Assembly: GCA_030065655.1 (NCBI GenBank)
Contig: JASJDT010000005.1
Location: 1-55,332, forward strand
Origin: Desulfocapsaceae bacterium
GTDB lineage: Bacteria; Desulfobacterota; Desulfobulbia; Desulfobulbales; Desulfocapsaceae
Length of the DNA stretch: 55,332 bases
Direction of reading: 5' to 3'
Part shown: piece after piece, positions 7,004 through 16,799 of the stretch
Position numbering within the stretch: position 1 is the first letter of the stretch
How the letters are laid out: each line of letters starts with the position of its first letter
The notes under the pieces: generated by a model
The model's input: the letters and a program-made list of their open reading frames with translations, nothing else
Told to the model about the DNA's origin: nothing
Databases searched by the model: none
Translations under genes and position numbers: made by a program

Positions 7004-9007
7004 TTATTTGGCTGACTGGTGTAGCTGGGAGGATAGCTCGGACGAAGGTTGCAAGTCCCTGACGAGTAGAGCAAGATACTTTTCTGCTCCTTCAGCAAGT
7101 TCTTCCTGCTGTTGTTTTTTCATCCCATCAGGGTCAAAACGCCAGCGTAGATGGAGAGTATAGAGCCTGGTGAATTCCTCCTTGTCGAATTCACGCCACT
7201 GGGTGCACTTCATTGCCCACTTGGCCACCGATTCATCATCACCTTTTTTGTGTTGAGCTGAGCTCAATACATCGACAATTGGCGTAAACGGCGTCACAAC
7301 TCGGCTAAACATGCGATTGCTTTGGTGCTGCTCCTCAGCAGCTCGATCAAGGCGAATTCGTCGATAGATGCGCAGGGAAAGAAAAGCGACTAAGACAATT
7401 ACCGTGATGGTGAGAAAAGCCGTGTAGTCGCTGCCTGCACCAACCCGATAAATTCTGTATTTATGGCGCAGAAGATTTAGCAGATCCCATACTGGTTCAA
7501 AAAAAGAGGCATTTTCCGCATCATATTGATCCCATGTTGCCGGGGTGGTGTCAACGGTGATCCACCGTCCGTCCACATAGGCTTCCACCCAGGCGTGAGC
7601 GTGCCGGTCACGGACGACATATTTGTCCTCCAGATTTGACTTTTCCACAACTGCATAACCTATGGCATACCGACTGGGAATCTGCATGTAACGCAGCAAA
7701 AGCGCAGTTGCCGTGGCATAGTATTCACAGAAACCGGTTTTCTCGCTGAGAAGAAAATTTCCCAATGGGGTAGCGTAGTCTCCGCGGCCGACGAGTTTGA
7801 GAGAGTAACGGAAATCATTCTGGAAGAAATTTTTCAACGCTTTTATCCGGTTGGCGGCATCTCCTCCGGTCCCCTCAAGAGAACCATAGGCTTCTTCCAG
7901 AACATACAGCTCATCTTTGGGAATAAGAAGATGATCCTGAGTAGGAATATCGTCCTTCTTAAACATGTTCCGATGGTAATCGAGATCATAGATTACCAGT
8001 GGTGCGCCATCAAGAATTTTGACACTACCGTTGCGATGCTGGTTCACGCTGAATATTTCTGAACTGGTAAATCGAAAACCACCGTAAGGGGTGGGGAGCA
8101 TGCCCTTTTCCCGAGGTAGGGCCATTTCAATGGTAAGCCTCTGTCCTTCCTGATGCGGCGGTTCGATGAGGTTCCACTGCTGCATACCTACCGGCAACAG
8201 GTAGGAGTAGTTATCTTGACCACCCAGCCAGTCTCCGCGATGATAGGTAGGATAAGCCGCCTCTCTGACCAGGTTTGGTGGCGGTGAGGAAGAGTCCACT
8301 CGCATGACAATCCTGCCGGAAAATTTAAGCTGGCCGGTGTCGCCGAAATTCACATGGCTTTTATATGGGTCAACATGCTGGCTGTGATAGTACCTGGAGA
8401 GCATCCTGAAGGAACTCTTGAGGACGTAGCGATGCCCCGCCTCCATAGCCAGGCTGCCGAAATAGCTAAGAAGACAACAGAGGCTGAAAAGCACCAAAAA
8501 CCTGCCTGGCGATGTTGCTCCTCCCCTATTCCAGAAAAGCAGAATCACCATGAAACCGGCAAGTACCACAAAAAACCAGAAGGACCGGTCATTGGCAGCG
8601 GCTGCACCAAAGAGGCAGACAATGAAGTAATAGATTCTAAAATCCAACGGTTTATAGGAGTAACTCTGTGATTTTCTGCCGAACCGGGTGCCGATGACGA
8701 GCGTATCACCTTCCGAATACAACTGAGCCAGGATAAGCGGGGCAAGGGTGAGTGGCAGCCAGCTTGCCGTGATGCGTAGGAAACTTCTAGGCTCGTAATT
8801 CAAGAGAACCAGAGCAACCGAGCCAATAAGCAGAAGAGAGCTGAGATCGGCGATCTTGATAAAATCCTCATCGGTGAGCGCAAAACGGGTCCTGATAACC
8901 TGAACACTTTCCAACACGAGAAAGAGCAGGATGCCAGGAATAAGGTTGCCGGTTTCCATACCCCAAAAAACGGCACCACCACCGATGAGAAAAGGAGGGA
9001 TTTTCAT
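7004..9007 (-). CDS. Membrane transglutaminase-like protein (TgpA type)
   Basis: About 667 residues. Roughly the first 200 hold several membrane spans; then comes a periplasmic segment, a transglutaminase-core domain and another membrane span near residue 530, with a short charged cytoplasmic tail. The papain-like triad is visible as Cys in TGFCEYYATA (about residue 424), His in DRHAHAWVEA (about 472) and Asp in TVDTTPA (about 484). The ATG at 9007 overlaps the DUF58 stop by four bases (ATGA), which decides the start over the longer frame to 9040. With MoxR and DUF58 it forms a widespread three-gene unit of envelope or exopolysaccharide/protein-processing function; the substrate is unknown. 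Confidence 0.9.
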   Translation of the reverse strand: MKIPPFLIGGGAVFWGMETGNLIPGILLFLVLESVQVIRTRFALTDEDFIKIADLSSLLLIGSVALVLLNYEPRSFLRITASWLPLTLAPLILAQLYSEGDTLVIGTRFGRKSQSYSYKPLDFRIYYFIVCLFGAAAANDRSFWFFVVLAGFMVILLFWNRGGATSPGRFLVLFSLCCLLSYFGSLAMEAGHRYVLKSSFRMLSRYYHSQHVDPYKSHVNFGDTGQLKFSGRIVMRVDSSSPPPNLVREAAYPTYHRGDWLGGQDNYSYLLPVGMQQWNLIEPPHQEGQRLTIEMALPREKGMLPTPYGGFRFTSSEIFSVNQHRNGSVKILDGAPLVIYDLDYHRNMFKKDDIPTQDHLLIPKDELYVLEEAYGSLEGTGGDAANRIKALKNFFQNDFRYSLKLVGRGDYATPLGNFLLSEKTGFCEYYATATALLLRYMQIPSRYAIGYAVVEKSNLEDKYVVRDRHAHAWVEAYVDGRWITVDTTPATWDQYDAENASFFEPVWDLLNLLRHKYRIYRVGAGSDYTAFLTITVIVLVAFLSLRIYRRIRLDRAAEEQHQSNRMFSRVVTPFTPIVDVLSSAQHKKGDDESVAKWAMKCTQWREFDKEEFTRLYTLHLRWRFDPDGMKKQQQEELAEGAEKYLALLVRDLQPSSELSSQLHQSAK

Positions 9008-10338
9008 AGCCTGGCTAACTGTTCCTCCACTTTTCCGCATTCAATAAGGTTCACGGGAAAATCGCTGATAATTTTTTGGTAATCATCCTTGTTCTCGGTC
9101 AGCAAAAGTACAAGCACGGGAATCTTGTGAGTACGAAGATAAGCAACTAGTTCTTTTCGTTTTTCATCGAAATCGATAAAAACCACGACAACGCCGGAGA
9201 GGAGCGAGGCATGCTTTTTGACTAAACCGGCAAGTTGGGCAAAAGGTTTGTCTCCACAGGTTTGCACCGAGGCGAGAATCTCGAGCATCCGCTGCCGACC
9301 GGTATGCCCGCTGCCCACTGTGCAGGTGACACATTCGTCGCCCACAAAAAGAAGATCGAGGATGGCGTTGACACTATCCTGGCTCATGAGTATCGAGGCT
9401 GCCACCGATACCGCTTCTTCAAAAACAGTGCTAAAGGGAGTTGTGGTGAAGCTATCGAGAATCAGTCCGTAGCGGGAAAAATATTCATCACGATACTGCC
9501 TGACGATCGGAGTCTGAGTACGGGCAGTCGCCTTCCAATCCATGTGCTTTATCGGATCGCCGTGAACATATTCCCGTAAAGCCAGAAATTCGTTGGCATC
9601 CCCCTGCTGCTGAACAGCAGTAATCCCACCCTGATGGTATTTTCGCGCACCTGAGAAAAAAAGCTCCGGCACCTGGTAGAGCTTCGGTAATACCAGCAGC
9701 TTGGTTGCCGCATGAGTCGCTTTTTCTTGGCGGCACAGGCCAAAGGAATCTTCCCTGCCCAAAACATAGCCGTTGAGATAGAGATTCCCCCGGCGCAAGG
9801 GAAGCAAGGTTGCTTCTGTTTTTCTGATCTCCCCAGGGGCTAGAGAAGGCAGAGGAACATTTTCCTCTTTCACCAGCCGGCCAAGCCGCAGGAGTCGCAG
9901 CCAGCTATAATACCCCATTTGTCTATCGAAAAAATTGCGGGTCATGCTATCGCTATCCCGGGCCTGGCGAAACTCCTCCGGAGTTGGCAGGTAAAAAGCC
10001 ACCGACTCCCGATAGAACAACCCTTTTTCCGCTTTCACCCCCTGATTTTCGAGATATACCTGATAATGCAACTCACTGCCGGCAATGCAGGTGTCAGGCA
10101 GCACCCTTGTAGCAGAAACCCTAGTACGAAAACGCAGGGAAGACAGGTAAGCGACCAGCACCAAAAAAAAGCTCAGGGTAAAAATTTGGAAGATCATGGT
10201 CCTCTGCACATTCACTCCAAAAACAGCGGCAAGAGCGCAGACCAGAAGCAGAACTCTTCCTAAATGGGAAAATCGTCTGGAGAACCAAGATTTAAGGTAC
10301 TCAGTTTTGGAATAGAGGGTGTGCAACCGACGAATCAT
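9004..10338 (-). CDS. DUF58 domain protein
   Basis: A 444-residue protein with two N-terminal hydrophobic segments (about residues 27-65), a beta-rich central region and a C-terminal von Willebrand-like DUF58 domain. The family signature GDANEFLALREYVHGDP is followed by IKHMDWKATART and RQYRDEY. DUF58 proteins regularly accompany MoxR-type ATPases and transglutaminases, and are thought to act with the ATPase in metal-dependent assembly. It starts at an ATG overlapping the moxR stop by four bases and itself overlaps the transglutaminase gene by four, so all three are likely translated in a coupled way. Confidence 0.9.
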   Translation of the reverse strand: MIRRLHTLYSKTEYLKSWFSRRFSHLGRVLLLVCALAAVFGVNVQRTMIFQIFTLSFFLVLVAYLSSLRFRTRVSATRVLPDTCIAGSELHYQVYLENQGVKAEKGLFYRESVAFYLPTPEEFRQARDSDSMTRNFFDRQMGYYSWLRLLRLGRLVKEENVPLPSLAPGEIRKTEATLLPLRRGNLYLNGYVLGREDSFGLCRQEKATHAATKLLVLPKLYQVPELFFSGARKYHQGGITAVQQQGDANEFLALREYVHGDPIKHMDWKATARTQTPIVRQYRDEYFSRYGLILDSFTTTPFSTVFEEAVSVAASILMSQDSVNAILDLLFVGDECVTCTVGSGHTGRQRMLEILASVQTCGDKPFAQLAGLVKKHASLLSGVVVVFIDFDEKRKELVAYLRTHKIPVLVLLLTENKDDYQKIISDFPVNLIECGKVEEQLARL

Positions 10339-11285
10339 TCGAGAATCTCAATATCCTCAAGTATTTGTTGAATTACCGCCTGGGGAGTAATCCCTGAGAA
10401 TTTGGCTTGCGGCAACACCTGCAGCCTGTGGCCTATCACCGGTACGGCCGCCATCCTGATATCTTCTGGTACCACAAATTCTCTGCCGGTAAAAAGAGCG
10501 AGCGCCTGAGACATTTTCATCAAGGCCAGCGAGGCCCTAACGCTTGCCCCGACACCGACATACTCATTTTTTCTTGTAGCACCAATGATATCGACAATAA
10601 AGTATCGCAGTTCTTCGGAAATCCTGACAGACAGGACAGCATCCATTACTGCAAAAACATCCTCCTCCGAGGCAACACCCTTGGTCATATCGAGAGGATG
10701 ATCGAAAAGTTGATCGGATATCACCTCGACCTCATCATCACGGTTAAGGTAGCCAGGAGATAATTTAACCATGAATCGGTCCATCTGTGACTCTGGTAGA
10801 GGATAGGTACCATGCGACTCAATGGGATTCTCGGTGGCAATAACAAAAAAAAGTGAACTCAAATCGAGCCGCCTTCCCTCCACTGAAACCTGCTTTTCCC
10901 CCATAGCCTCAAGAAGAGCTGACTGGGTTCTGGGGTTGGCCCGGTTAATTTCATCGGCGAGGAGAATGTTGGTAAAAACCGGTCCTCGGTGAAAGGTAAA
11001 ACTTCCCTGTTGATGATTGAAAATGGAAACGCCGATAATATCAGCCGGCAGCAGATCCGGGGTAAACTGGATGCGTTTGAAATCGGTGCCTATCGATTTA
11101 GCCAGGGCTTTGGCGAGAGTGGTTTTACCGGTGCCGGGAACATCTTCGAGCAGAACATGACCACCACAGAAAAATGCTGCCAGGATCATTTTGATCATCT
11201 GTGACTTGCCTTTTATCACCTTCTCGATATTTTTCGAGAGTCGGTTATAGGTATTCATTGCCTTATCCGTTCCAATCTTTTTCAT
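10335..11285 (-). CDS. MoxR-family AAA+ ATPase
   Basis: A cytoplasmic AAA+ ATPase of about 316 residues. Walker A is VPGTGKTTLAKAL, Walker B is LLADEINRANPRTQSALLEAM, sensor 1 is FVIATENPIESHGTYPLPE, and the arginine/sensor 2 region contains GASVRASLALMK. It leads a moxR-DUF58-transglutaminase operon and presumably remodels or activates the other two products. The start is uncertain: an in-frame TTG lies at 11309, ATGs at 11285 and 11258, and none has a strong ribosome site. The family usually needs only about 35 residues before the P-loop, so 11258 is also possible. Confidence 0.9.
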   Translation of the reverse strand: MKKIGTDKAMNTYNRLSKNIEKVIKGKSQMIKMILAAFFCGGHVLLEDVPGTGKTTLAKALAKSIGTDFKRIQFTPDLLPADIIGVSIFNHQQGSFTFHRGPVFTNILLADEINRANPRTQSALLEAMGEKQVSVEGRRLDLSSLFFVIATENPIESHGTYPLPESQMDRFMVKLSPGYLNRDDEVEVISDQLFDHPLDMTKGVASEEDVFAVMDAVLSVRISEELRYFIVDIIGATRKNEYVGVGASVRASLALMKMSQALALFTGREFVVPEDIRMAAVPVIGHRLQVLPQAKFSGITPQAVIQQILEDIEILE

Positions 11286-11601
11286 GGCTTCCGCATTGGT
11301 TATATTCAATAGGTGATGGGCAACTCTTTACCAGCGTAATCTTTGTGCTTAAGGCTGCTTTCACGTGAGGTCATATTCGTAATTGTAAGTCTTTTTGAAA
11401 CATCAATATGTATTATAACCATAAACGGTACTGGAATGAAATTTTGATCTCAACAAATTCTAAACCGACTTTACCGACACCCTGACAGATAGCCTCTTGA
11501 CCTTTTAATCAGGCTTTGCTAGGAAACGTGACAGAGATCGTTCACGAATGCTCTACCACCAGAATAACTTGTCACTCTCAGAAATTTAACTAAGGAACAA
11601 T

Positions 11602-12579
11602 ATGGCACGGTCAATCGTATCTCTCATTCTTGTCCTTGGCTCCTTCATTTTTCTTACTTCTGCCCATGCCATGACCATCAAGCTGGGTGTGGTCACCAAA
11701 CCCGGCTCTGCCCAAAATATTGTTGCAGAGAAATTCAAGCAAACAGTGGAGGCAGAGACTGCTGGGGAGATTACTGTAAAGATATTTCACTCCAAGTCCA
11801 TGGGAACGGAAACGGAGATACTCCAGCAAATTCAAATGAACACCCTGCAGATGGGTATTATTACTGCCGGCGTGTTTGATACCTTTGACCCCATGGTACG
11901 GGTAATTAACTATCCTTTTCTATTTAAGGATCATGCCCAGGCCGATGAAATTCTGGACGGTCCTCTCGGTCAGGAAATACTCGACAATCTAGCAACTTCC
12001 GGTTTCAAAGGACTCTGCTTTTCCGAGAACGGCTTTAGGAACCTCACCAACAATCGTCACCCGGTGAAGACTCCGGCAGACATAAAAGGTTTGAAGGTCA
12101 GGGTCATGGCTTCCGCTCTGCACCAGAAAATATGGCAGGCTCTTGGTGCCAATCCCACTCCCATGCCCTGGCCCATATATACTGAGTTAGAACAGGGCGT
12201 AATCGATGGCCAGGAAAATCCGCTGTGGGTAATGGAGGTCTACAAGCTCTATGAAGTGCAGAAATATTTGACGCTTACCAGGCACGTATACTCTCCCCAT
12301 ATTGATGTCGCCTCCCTGAAGTGGTGGCAGACGTTGGAACCATCAACCCAGAATCTCCTGCAAAGAGCCATGTATGAAGCTGCGGTATTCCAACGTCAGG
12401 ATAATCGCAGTAAAAACAGCGACCGCCTCAAGCTGCTCAAAGAAAAAGGTTTTTTTATTGAGGAAAGTCCAGATTATAAAGGGCTGCGGGCCGCCGTTGC
12501 CGATCTTAAAGATGCCGAAATTTACCGGCAACCAAAGGTTCGCGCTCTGCTGACCAGAATGTTGCAGGCAACCCGCTGA
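11602..12579 (+). CDS. dctP: TRAP transporter solute-binding protein (DctP family)
   Basis: A 325-residue periplasmic protein with a clear signal peptide ending near SAHA (residue 23). The mature part begins MTIKLGVVTKPGS and shows DctP hallmarks: MGTETEILQQIQ, the strand GLKVRVMAS with the Arg that usually binds the carboxylate of the ligand, and YTELEQGVIDGQENP. It would capture a C4-dicarboxylate-like organic acid for the DctQ-DctM permease encoded immediately downstream. AAGGAAC lies just before the ATG. A weak promoter (TTGACC, 17 bases, TAGGAA) is possible at about 11500-11530. The ligand cannot be read from sequence. Confidence 0.92.
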   Translation: MARSIVSLILVLGSFIFLTSAHAMTIKLGVVTKPGSAQNIVAEKFKQTVEAETAGEITVKIFHSKSMGTETEILQQIQMNTLQMGIITAGVFDTFDPMVRVINYPFLFKDHAQADEILDGPLGQEILDNLATSGFKGLCFSENGFRNLTNNRHPVKTPADIKGLKVRVMASALHQKIWQALGANPTPMPWPIYTELEQGVIDGQENPLWVMEVYKLYEVQKYLTLTRHVYSPHIDVASLKWWQTLEPSTQNLLQRAMYEAAVFQRQDNRSKNSDRLKLLKEKGFFIEESPDYKGLRAAVADLKDAEIYRQPKVRALLTRMLQATR

Positions 12580-12602
12580 TCCTGCAATTCACCATCTTAC
12601 CA

Positions 12603-13088
12603 ATGCAACGGCTCATCCGCCTCAGCGCCTTTTGCAATACCTGGATCGAACAGAGTCTAGCCATTTTGGGTATGACCATGGTTGCAGTGGTTGTATTGCA
12701 GGTCATTTTTCGGTACATCCTGAATAATTCACTATTCTGGTCAGAAGAGCTGGTCCGGTATCTGCTCATGTGGCTTACCTTCCTGGGAGCCAGCTGCGCG
12801 TATCACCGCAACGTTCATCCCGGTATCGATGTGCTCTCCAACCGGCTGCCGCCTCTTTGGAAACAACGTTTATCCGTTTGCGTTCATCTCATCTCCCTGG
12901 TTTTTTTCGGTGTGATGATTTACCACGGCACGATCTTCGCCTATTTTGTCAGAGCCCAGATCAGTCCTGCCATGGCCATTCCCAAATGGCTAATTTTCAG
13001 TGTTGTGCCCCTCAGTGGCGTGCTGTTCTTCATGCATTGCCTCGCCCTTCTCTTTAGCGAGTTCTCAAGGGAGCACCATGACCGCTGA
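12603..13088 (+). CDS. dctQ: TRAP transporter small membrane subunit (DctQ)
   Basis: A 161-residue inner-membrane protein with four hydrophobic segments. The DctQ motif region VLQVIFRYILNNSLFWSEEL is followed by LLMWLTFLGASCAYHRNVHPGIDVL, as expected for the small TRAP permease subunit that supports DctM. It lies 23 bases after dctP and overlaps dctM by 11 bases, so the three genes form one transport operon. Confidence 0.92.
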   Translation: MQRLIRLSAFCNTWIEQSLAILGMTMVAVVVLQVIFRYILNNSLFWSEELVRYLLMWLTFLGASCAYHRNVHPGIDVLSNRLPPLWKQRLSVCVHLISLVFFGVMIYHGTIFAYFVRAQISPAMAIPKWLIFSVVPLSGVLFFMHCLALLFSEFSREHHDR

Positions 13089-14355
13089 GATACTTCTGAT
13101 CAGTATGCTGGTATTTTTCTTCATAAATACCCCCATTGCCATTGCCATTGGGGCAGCCAGCATACTGGCATTGATTGTTCACGGTGATTTTTCGCTGATG
13201 ATTGTCATTCAGAAAATGGCAGGCGGCGTCGACTCCTTCCATCTCAGTGCCGTACCGCTGTTCATGTTTACCGGAGTTATCATGGCAGCTGGAGGCATCA
13301 GTCAGCGGCTTATCGATCTGGCCAACAGTCTCGTCGGCTGGCTGCCCGGCGGTATCGCCGCAGTGGCAATTGTCTCGGCCATGTTTTTTGCAGGTATTTC
13401 CGGCTCGGCTGCCGCCGATGCCGCAGCCGTAGGTGCGATACTGATTCCGGCCATGAAAAAATCCGGGTATCGTTCCGAGTTTGCCGCAGCCGTCCAGGCC
13501 GCCGGGGGCTCAATAGGGGTAATAATTCCGCCTTCGATTCCGATGATTGTCTTCGCCTATCTCACCGGTGCGTCTGTCGGCAGGCTTTTTGCTGCTGGAA
13601 TTCTACCGGGTTTACTGATCGGCCTCTCGCTGATTCTTGTAGCAACGTACATCTCCATCCGTAACGATTACTCCCTGCAAGCTGCTTTTTCTCTGAGTCA
13701 CCTGCTGCATTCTCTGCGCCGGGGTTTACTTCCTCTAGGTACACCGGTCATTATTCTGGGAGGGATACTCAGCGGTGTGTTCACCGCCACCGAATCGGCG
13801 GCAATCGCCCTTGCTTACGGTCTCTTTCTTGGAATTATTGTTTACAAATCAATCCGTCCTACGGAACTTTTCCGCCTTTTTACCGAAGGTGCATTAGTCT
13901 CCTCGCTGGTCATGTTCATCATCGCCACAGCTTCCATTTTCGGCTGGATAGCAGCGATTGAAGACATTCCAGGCATGTTAAGTCAGGGTCTACTTAGTCT
14001 CACCGAAAATCCGACACTGCTTCTGCTGATTATCAACATAATACTTCTTGTCGCTGGAACCCTGGTGGAAACAACAGCCGCCCTGATTCTCTTCGTTCCC
14101 ATGATAGCTGCCATGCAACCTGCCCTTGGCATTGACATGACCCATCTCGGGGTGATTGTGGTGACGAACCTGGCCATCGGTATGCTGACCCCTCCCATGG
14201 GAATATGCCTCATCGTTTCAGCATCAATCTCAGGCGACAGGCTTTCCGCCATCAGCAGGGCTATCATACCCTTTCTGGTCATCCTGCTGGTTGACCTGCT
14301 CATTATCTCCTTCTATCCTCCTCTCTCCATGTTCATGGCCGATCTGGTTCGCTGA
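13078..14355 (+). CDS. dctM: TRAP transporter large permease subunit (DctM)
   Basis: A 425-residue, very hydrophobic protein of the DctM family, with about 12 spans and characteristic glycine-rich stretches: AMFFAGISGSAAADAAAVGAI, SIGVIIPPSIPMIVFAYLTG, then TESAAIALAYGLFLG. It carries the sodium-coupled uptake of the solute delivered by DctP. The start is the ATG at 13078, inside the last codons of dctQ; the longer frame starting at 13000 only reads the other frame of dctQ. No terminator is evident downstream. Confidence 0.93.
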   Translation: MTAEILLISMLVFFFINTPIAIAIGAASILALIVHGDFSLMIVIQKMAGGVDSFHLSAVPLFMFTGVIMAAGGISQRLIDLANSLVGWLPGGIAAVAIVSAMFFAGISGSAAADAAAVGAILIPAMKKSGYRSEFAAAVQAAGGSIGVIIPPSIPMIVFAYLTGASVGRLFAAGILPGLLIGLSLILVATYISIRNDYSLQAAFSLSHLLHSLRRGLLPLGTPVIILGGILSGVFTATESAAIALAYGLFLGIIVYKSIRPTELFRLFTEGALVSSLVMFIIATASIFGWIAAIEDIPGMLSQGLLSLTENPTLLLLIINIILLVAGTLVETTAALILFVPMIAAMQPALGIDMTHLGVIVVTNLAIGMLTPPMGICLIVSASISGDRLSAISRAIIPFLVILLVDLLIISFYPPLSMFMADLVR

Positions 14356-14705
14356 TCATGAACTCCTGAGCCGGCCGGATACCAAAGAAACCTGAAATGG
14401 CAAAATGAAAGAAGTTGCGTTCACACCATTTTGTAGTATTTTCAAGGTCACCGAATCGGATCATTGGCCCGATAAATATAGTGACAGCGAAGAAAACGCT
14501 TACAGATATTCTCAATAATGCTTATGTTGCACCGATTGAATCTGACTTGGTGCTGCAATACATATTCGTCGTTGTACAAATACAGTAAAAAGAGTATGTA
14601 TCCGAGGCATGATTTGACGGCTAAAGCATTTGAAGCTTTCCCTCTGATCATGGATAGACACTGAAAAGTTATGGAATGAGCACCACAATCAAATAAATCT
14701 ATGAA
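14356..14705. other. Intergenic region between dctM and the ClC gene
   Basis: 350 bases with no convincing gene. Near the end there is an imperfect 30-base tandem duplication of the ClC start region: atgRaatgagcacc occurs at 14671 and again at 14701. The upstream copy would encode only MSTTIK before TAA. A short stem (gcacc/ggtgc, about 14529-14553) is the only other structure noticed. Confidence 0.5.
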
Positions 14706-16799
14706 ATGAGCACCAAACCAAATATACTCAGTGGCTTCCTCGATAGAGCCGCCCCACCTTTGGGGATCATGCTGATCATTCTCTCCATTGCCATTGGGGC
14801 GACCACCGGACTGGCTGCAGTTTTCTTCATCAAGCTCATTCATGGCATTCAATATTTCTGCTATGCCTATTTACCAGCGCTGTTACCCGGACTCGATATC
14901 TGGGCATACCTGCTCATCCCGGTGATCGGTGGTATTCTTGTCGGCCCTCTGATTTACTTCGCCCACGAAGCCAAGGGACATGGTGTACCCGAAGTTATGC
15001 AAGCACTCGTCGTGCACGGAGGAAGAATCCGAGCCCGGGTCGCCGCCGCCAAGATTCTGGCCTCTGCTCTGTGTATAGGAACCGGGGGATCTGCCGGTAG
15101 GGAAGGCCCAATCGTGCAGGTGGGCTCAGCCTTCGGCTCAACGTTGGGCCAGATTCTCAATCTCTCCGACGAGCGAATCCGCAATATGGTTGCCTGTGGC
15201 GCTGCCGCCGGAATTGCCGCTACCTTCAATGCTCCCATTGCCGGGGTCATCTTCTCCATTGAAGTATTGATGTCAGGTCTGCAGGTTCGTGCTTTTGGCA
15301 ATGTTGTTATCGCCGCCGTTTCTTCCTCCATTGTCTCAAGAATTTTTCTCGGCGCCAGGCCGGCATTTGAAGTCCCGATTTACAGCCTCGTTTCACCGCT
15401 GTCGATTCTGCTGTATCTCGTTTTGGGACTGCTTGCCGCCCTGGTTGGTATCATGTTTATCCGTATGCTCGACTTTTCCGAGAGGATGTTTGACAATTGG
15501 GATTTCCCCCAACTGCTCAAACCCGCTGTCGGTGCCTTCGGTCTGGGGATCATCGGGTTAACCTATACCCTCATACCGGGTGTAGGCGTTCCTGAAGCCG
15601 TTCGTGACCAGATGGACAATCCCATTCTGCAGAGCCTGCCACACATGTACGGTTCAGGTTTTGAATTCATTGAAACGGCATTGCAGGGCAGCGGTGGGTT
15701 ATGGATACTCCTGCTGCTCGTTTTTCTTAAACCTCTGGCAACGTCCTTTACGCTCGGGTCTGGTAACTCCGGCGGCGTTTTCGCCCCCTCACTGTTCATT
15801 GGGGCAATGTTCGGTGGTGCCATGGGTCATCTCTTCGAACTCTGGTTTCCCTCCATCTCAGGAGGGGCCGGGGCCTATGCCCTGGTCGGTATGGCCGCTG
15901 TCTTTTCGGCTACGGCCAGAGCTCCGCTTACCGCCATGCTCATTGTCTTTGAAATGAGCAATGATTATCTCATTATTCTGCCGTTGATGGTCGCCGGGGT
16001 CACCGCCTGCTATTTTGCCCAGTGGCTCCATCCTGAATCAATCTACACCCTCAAACTTTCCAAGCGGGGGATTCGCTTCTCCGAGGGCCGTGACATGGAT
16101 ATCATGCAGGGTGTTCGAGTCAGTGAAGTGATGAAAGTAAATCCAGTCACCATCCATAAAGACAAGCCCCTCTACGAATTGATGAGCCTCTTTCAGGAAA
16201 GCAATATTCTTGGCTTTCCGGTCATGCAGGATTATTCCAAGCTCTATGGTATTGTCACTCTCCAGGATATCCACAAATTGCAGTCGAGGGAGGACTTTTC
16301 ACCGTTGGGTATGACGGTGAAAGACGTGGCCATCGAAAATCCGATTACCGTCTATCCCGACGAACCTATCTGGGTGGCCATCCAGAAAATGGCCCCACGT
16401 GATCTGGCGCGCCTTCCGGTCATTGACCGTGATGGCTCGAAAACGCTACTTGGTGTCATCAGCCGCAGCGACATCCTTCGAGCCTATGATGTCGGCATAG
16501 TCAGGAAACAACGAGGTCAAATTGCCGAAGGACAGACTTCGCTACGAAACCTCAAAGAAAATGGCTTTGTGGAATTTGTTCTCAAAGAGGAAGACAATTG
16601 TAACCATGCCAAGGTCAAGGATCTGCCGCTGCCGCAGACCATCAATCTGGTCTCGATCCGAAGAGGCGGCAATGTTATCATCCCCAGGGGGAACACCAGG
16701 CTTGAGTCGGGTGACGTAGTGACGGTCTTTGGCAAACTCGACGACGTCCAAAACCTCAAGGATCTCCTCAACACCTGTGAGATAAAGCCTCAGAGCTAG
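14706..16799 (+). CDS. ClC chloride channel/transporter with CBS pair and TrkA-C domain
   Basis: A 697-residue protein. The ClC core (about 1-450) shows the anion-selectivity signatures GHGVPEV, GSAGREGPIVQ with the gating Glu of GREGP, and GSGNSGGVFAPS. Two CBS domains follow (about 465-600; SEVMKVNPVTI and VKDVAIENPITV). A C-terminal TrkA-C/RCK-C-like domain (about 635-695; NVIIPRGNTRLESGDVVTVFG) is typical of a subset of bacterial ClC proteins. It likely exchanges chloride and protons with control by a nucleotide or other ligand. The ATG at 14706 has no strong ribosome site. The stop overlaps that of modC on the other strand at a CTAG palindrome. Confidence 0.92.
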   Translation: MSTKPNILSGFLDRAAPPLGIMLIILSIAIGATTGLAAVFFIKLIHGIQYFCYAYLPALLPGLDIWAYLLIPVIGGILVGPLIYFAHEAKGHGVPEVMQALVVHGGRIRARVAAAKILASALCIGTGGSAGREGPIVQVGSAFGSTLGQILNLSDERIRNMVACGAAAGIAATFNAPIAGVIFSIEVLMSGLQVRAFGNVVIAAVSSSIVSRIFLGARPAFEVPIYSLVSPLSILLYLVLGLLAALVGIMFIRMLDFSERMFDNWDFPQLLKPAVGAFGLGIIGLTYTLIPGVGVPEAVRDQMDNPILQSLPHMYGSGFEFIETALQGSGGLWILLLLVFLKPLATSFTLGSGNSGGVFAPSLFIGAMFGGAMGHLFELWFPSISGGAGAYALVGMAAVFSATARAPLTAMLIVFEMSNDYLIILPLMVAGVTACYFAQWLHPESIYTLKLSKRGIRFSEGRDMDIMQGVRVSEVMKVNPVTIHKDKPLYELMSLFQESNILGFPVMQDYSKLYGIVTLQDIHKLQSREDFSPLGMTVKDVAIENPITVYPDEPIWVAIQKMAPRDLARLPVIDRDGSKTLLGVISRSDILRAYDVGIVRKQRGQIAEGQTSLRNLKENGFVEFVLKEEDNCNHAKVKDLPLPQTINLVSIRRGGNVIIPRGNTRLESGDVVTVFGKLDDVQNLKDLLNTCEIKPQS

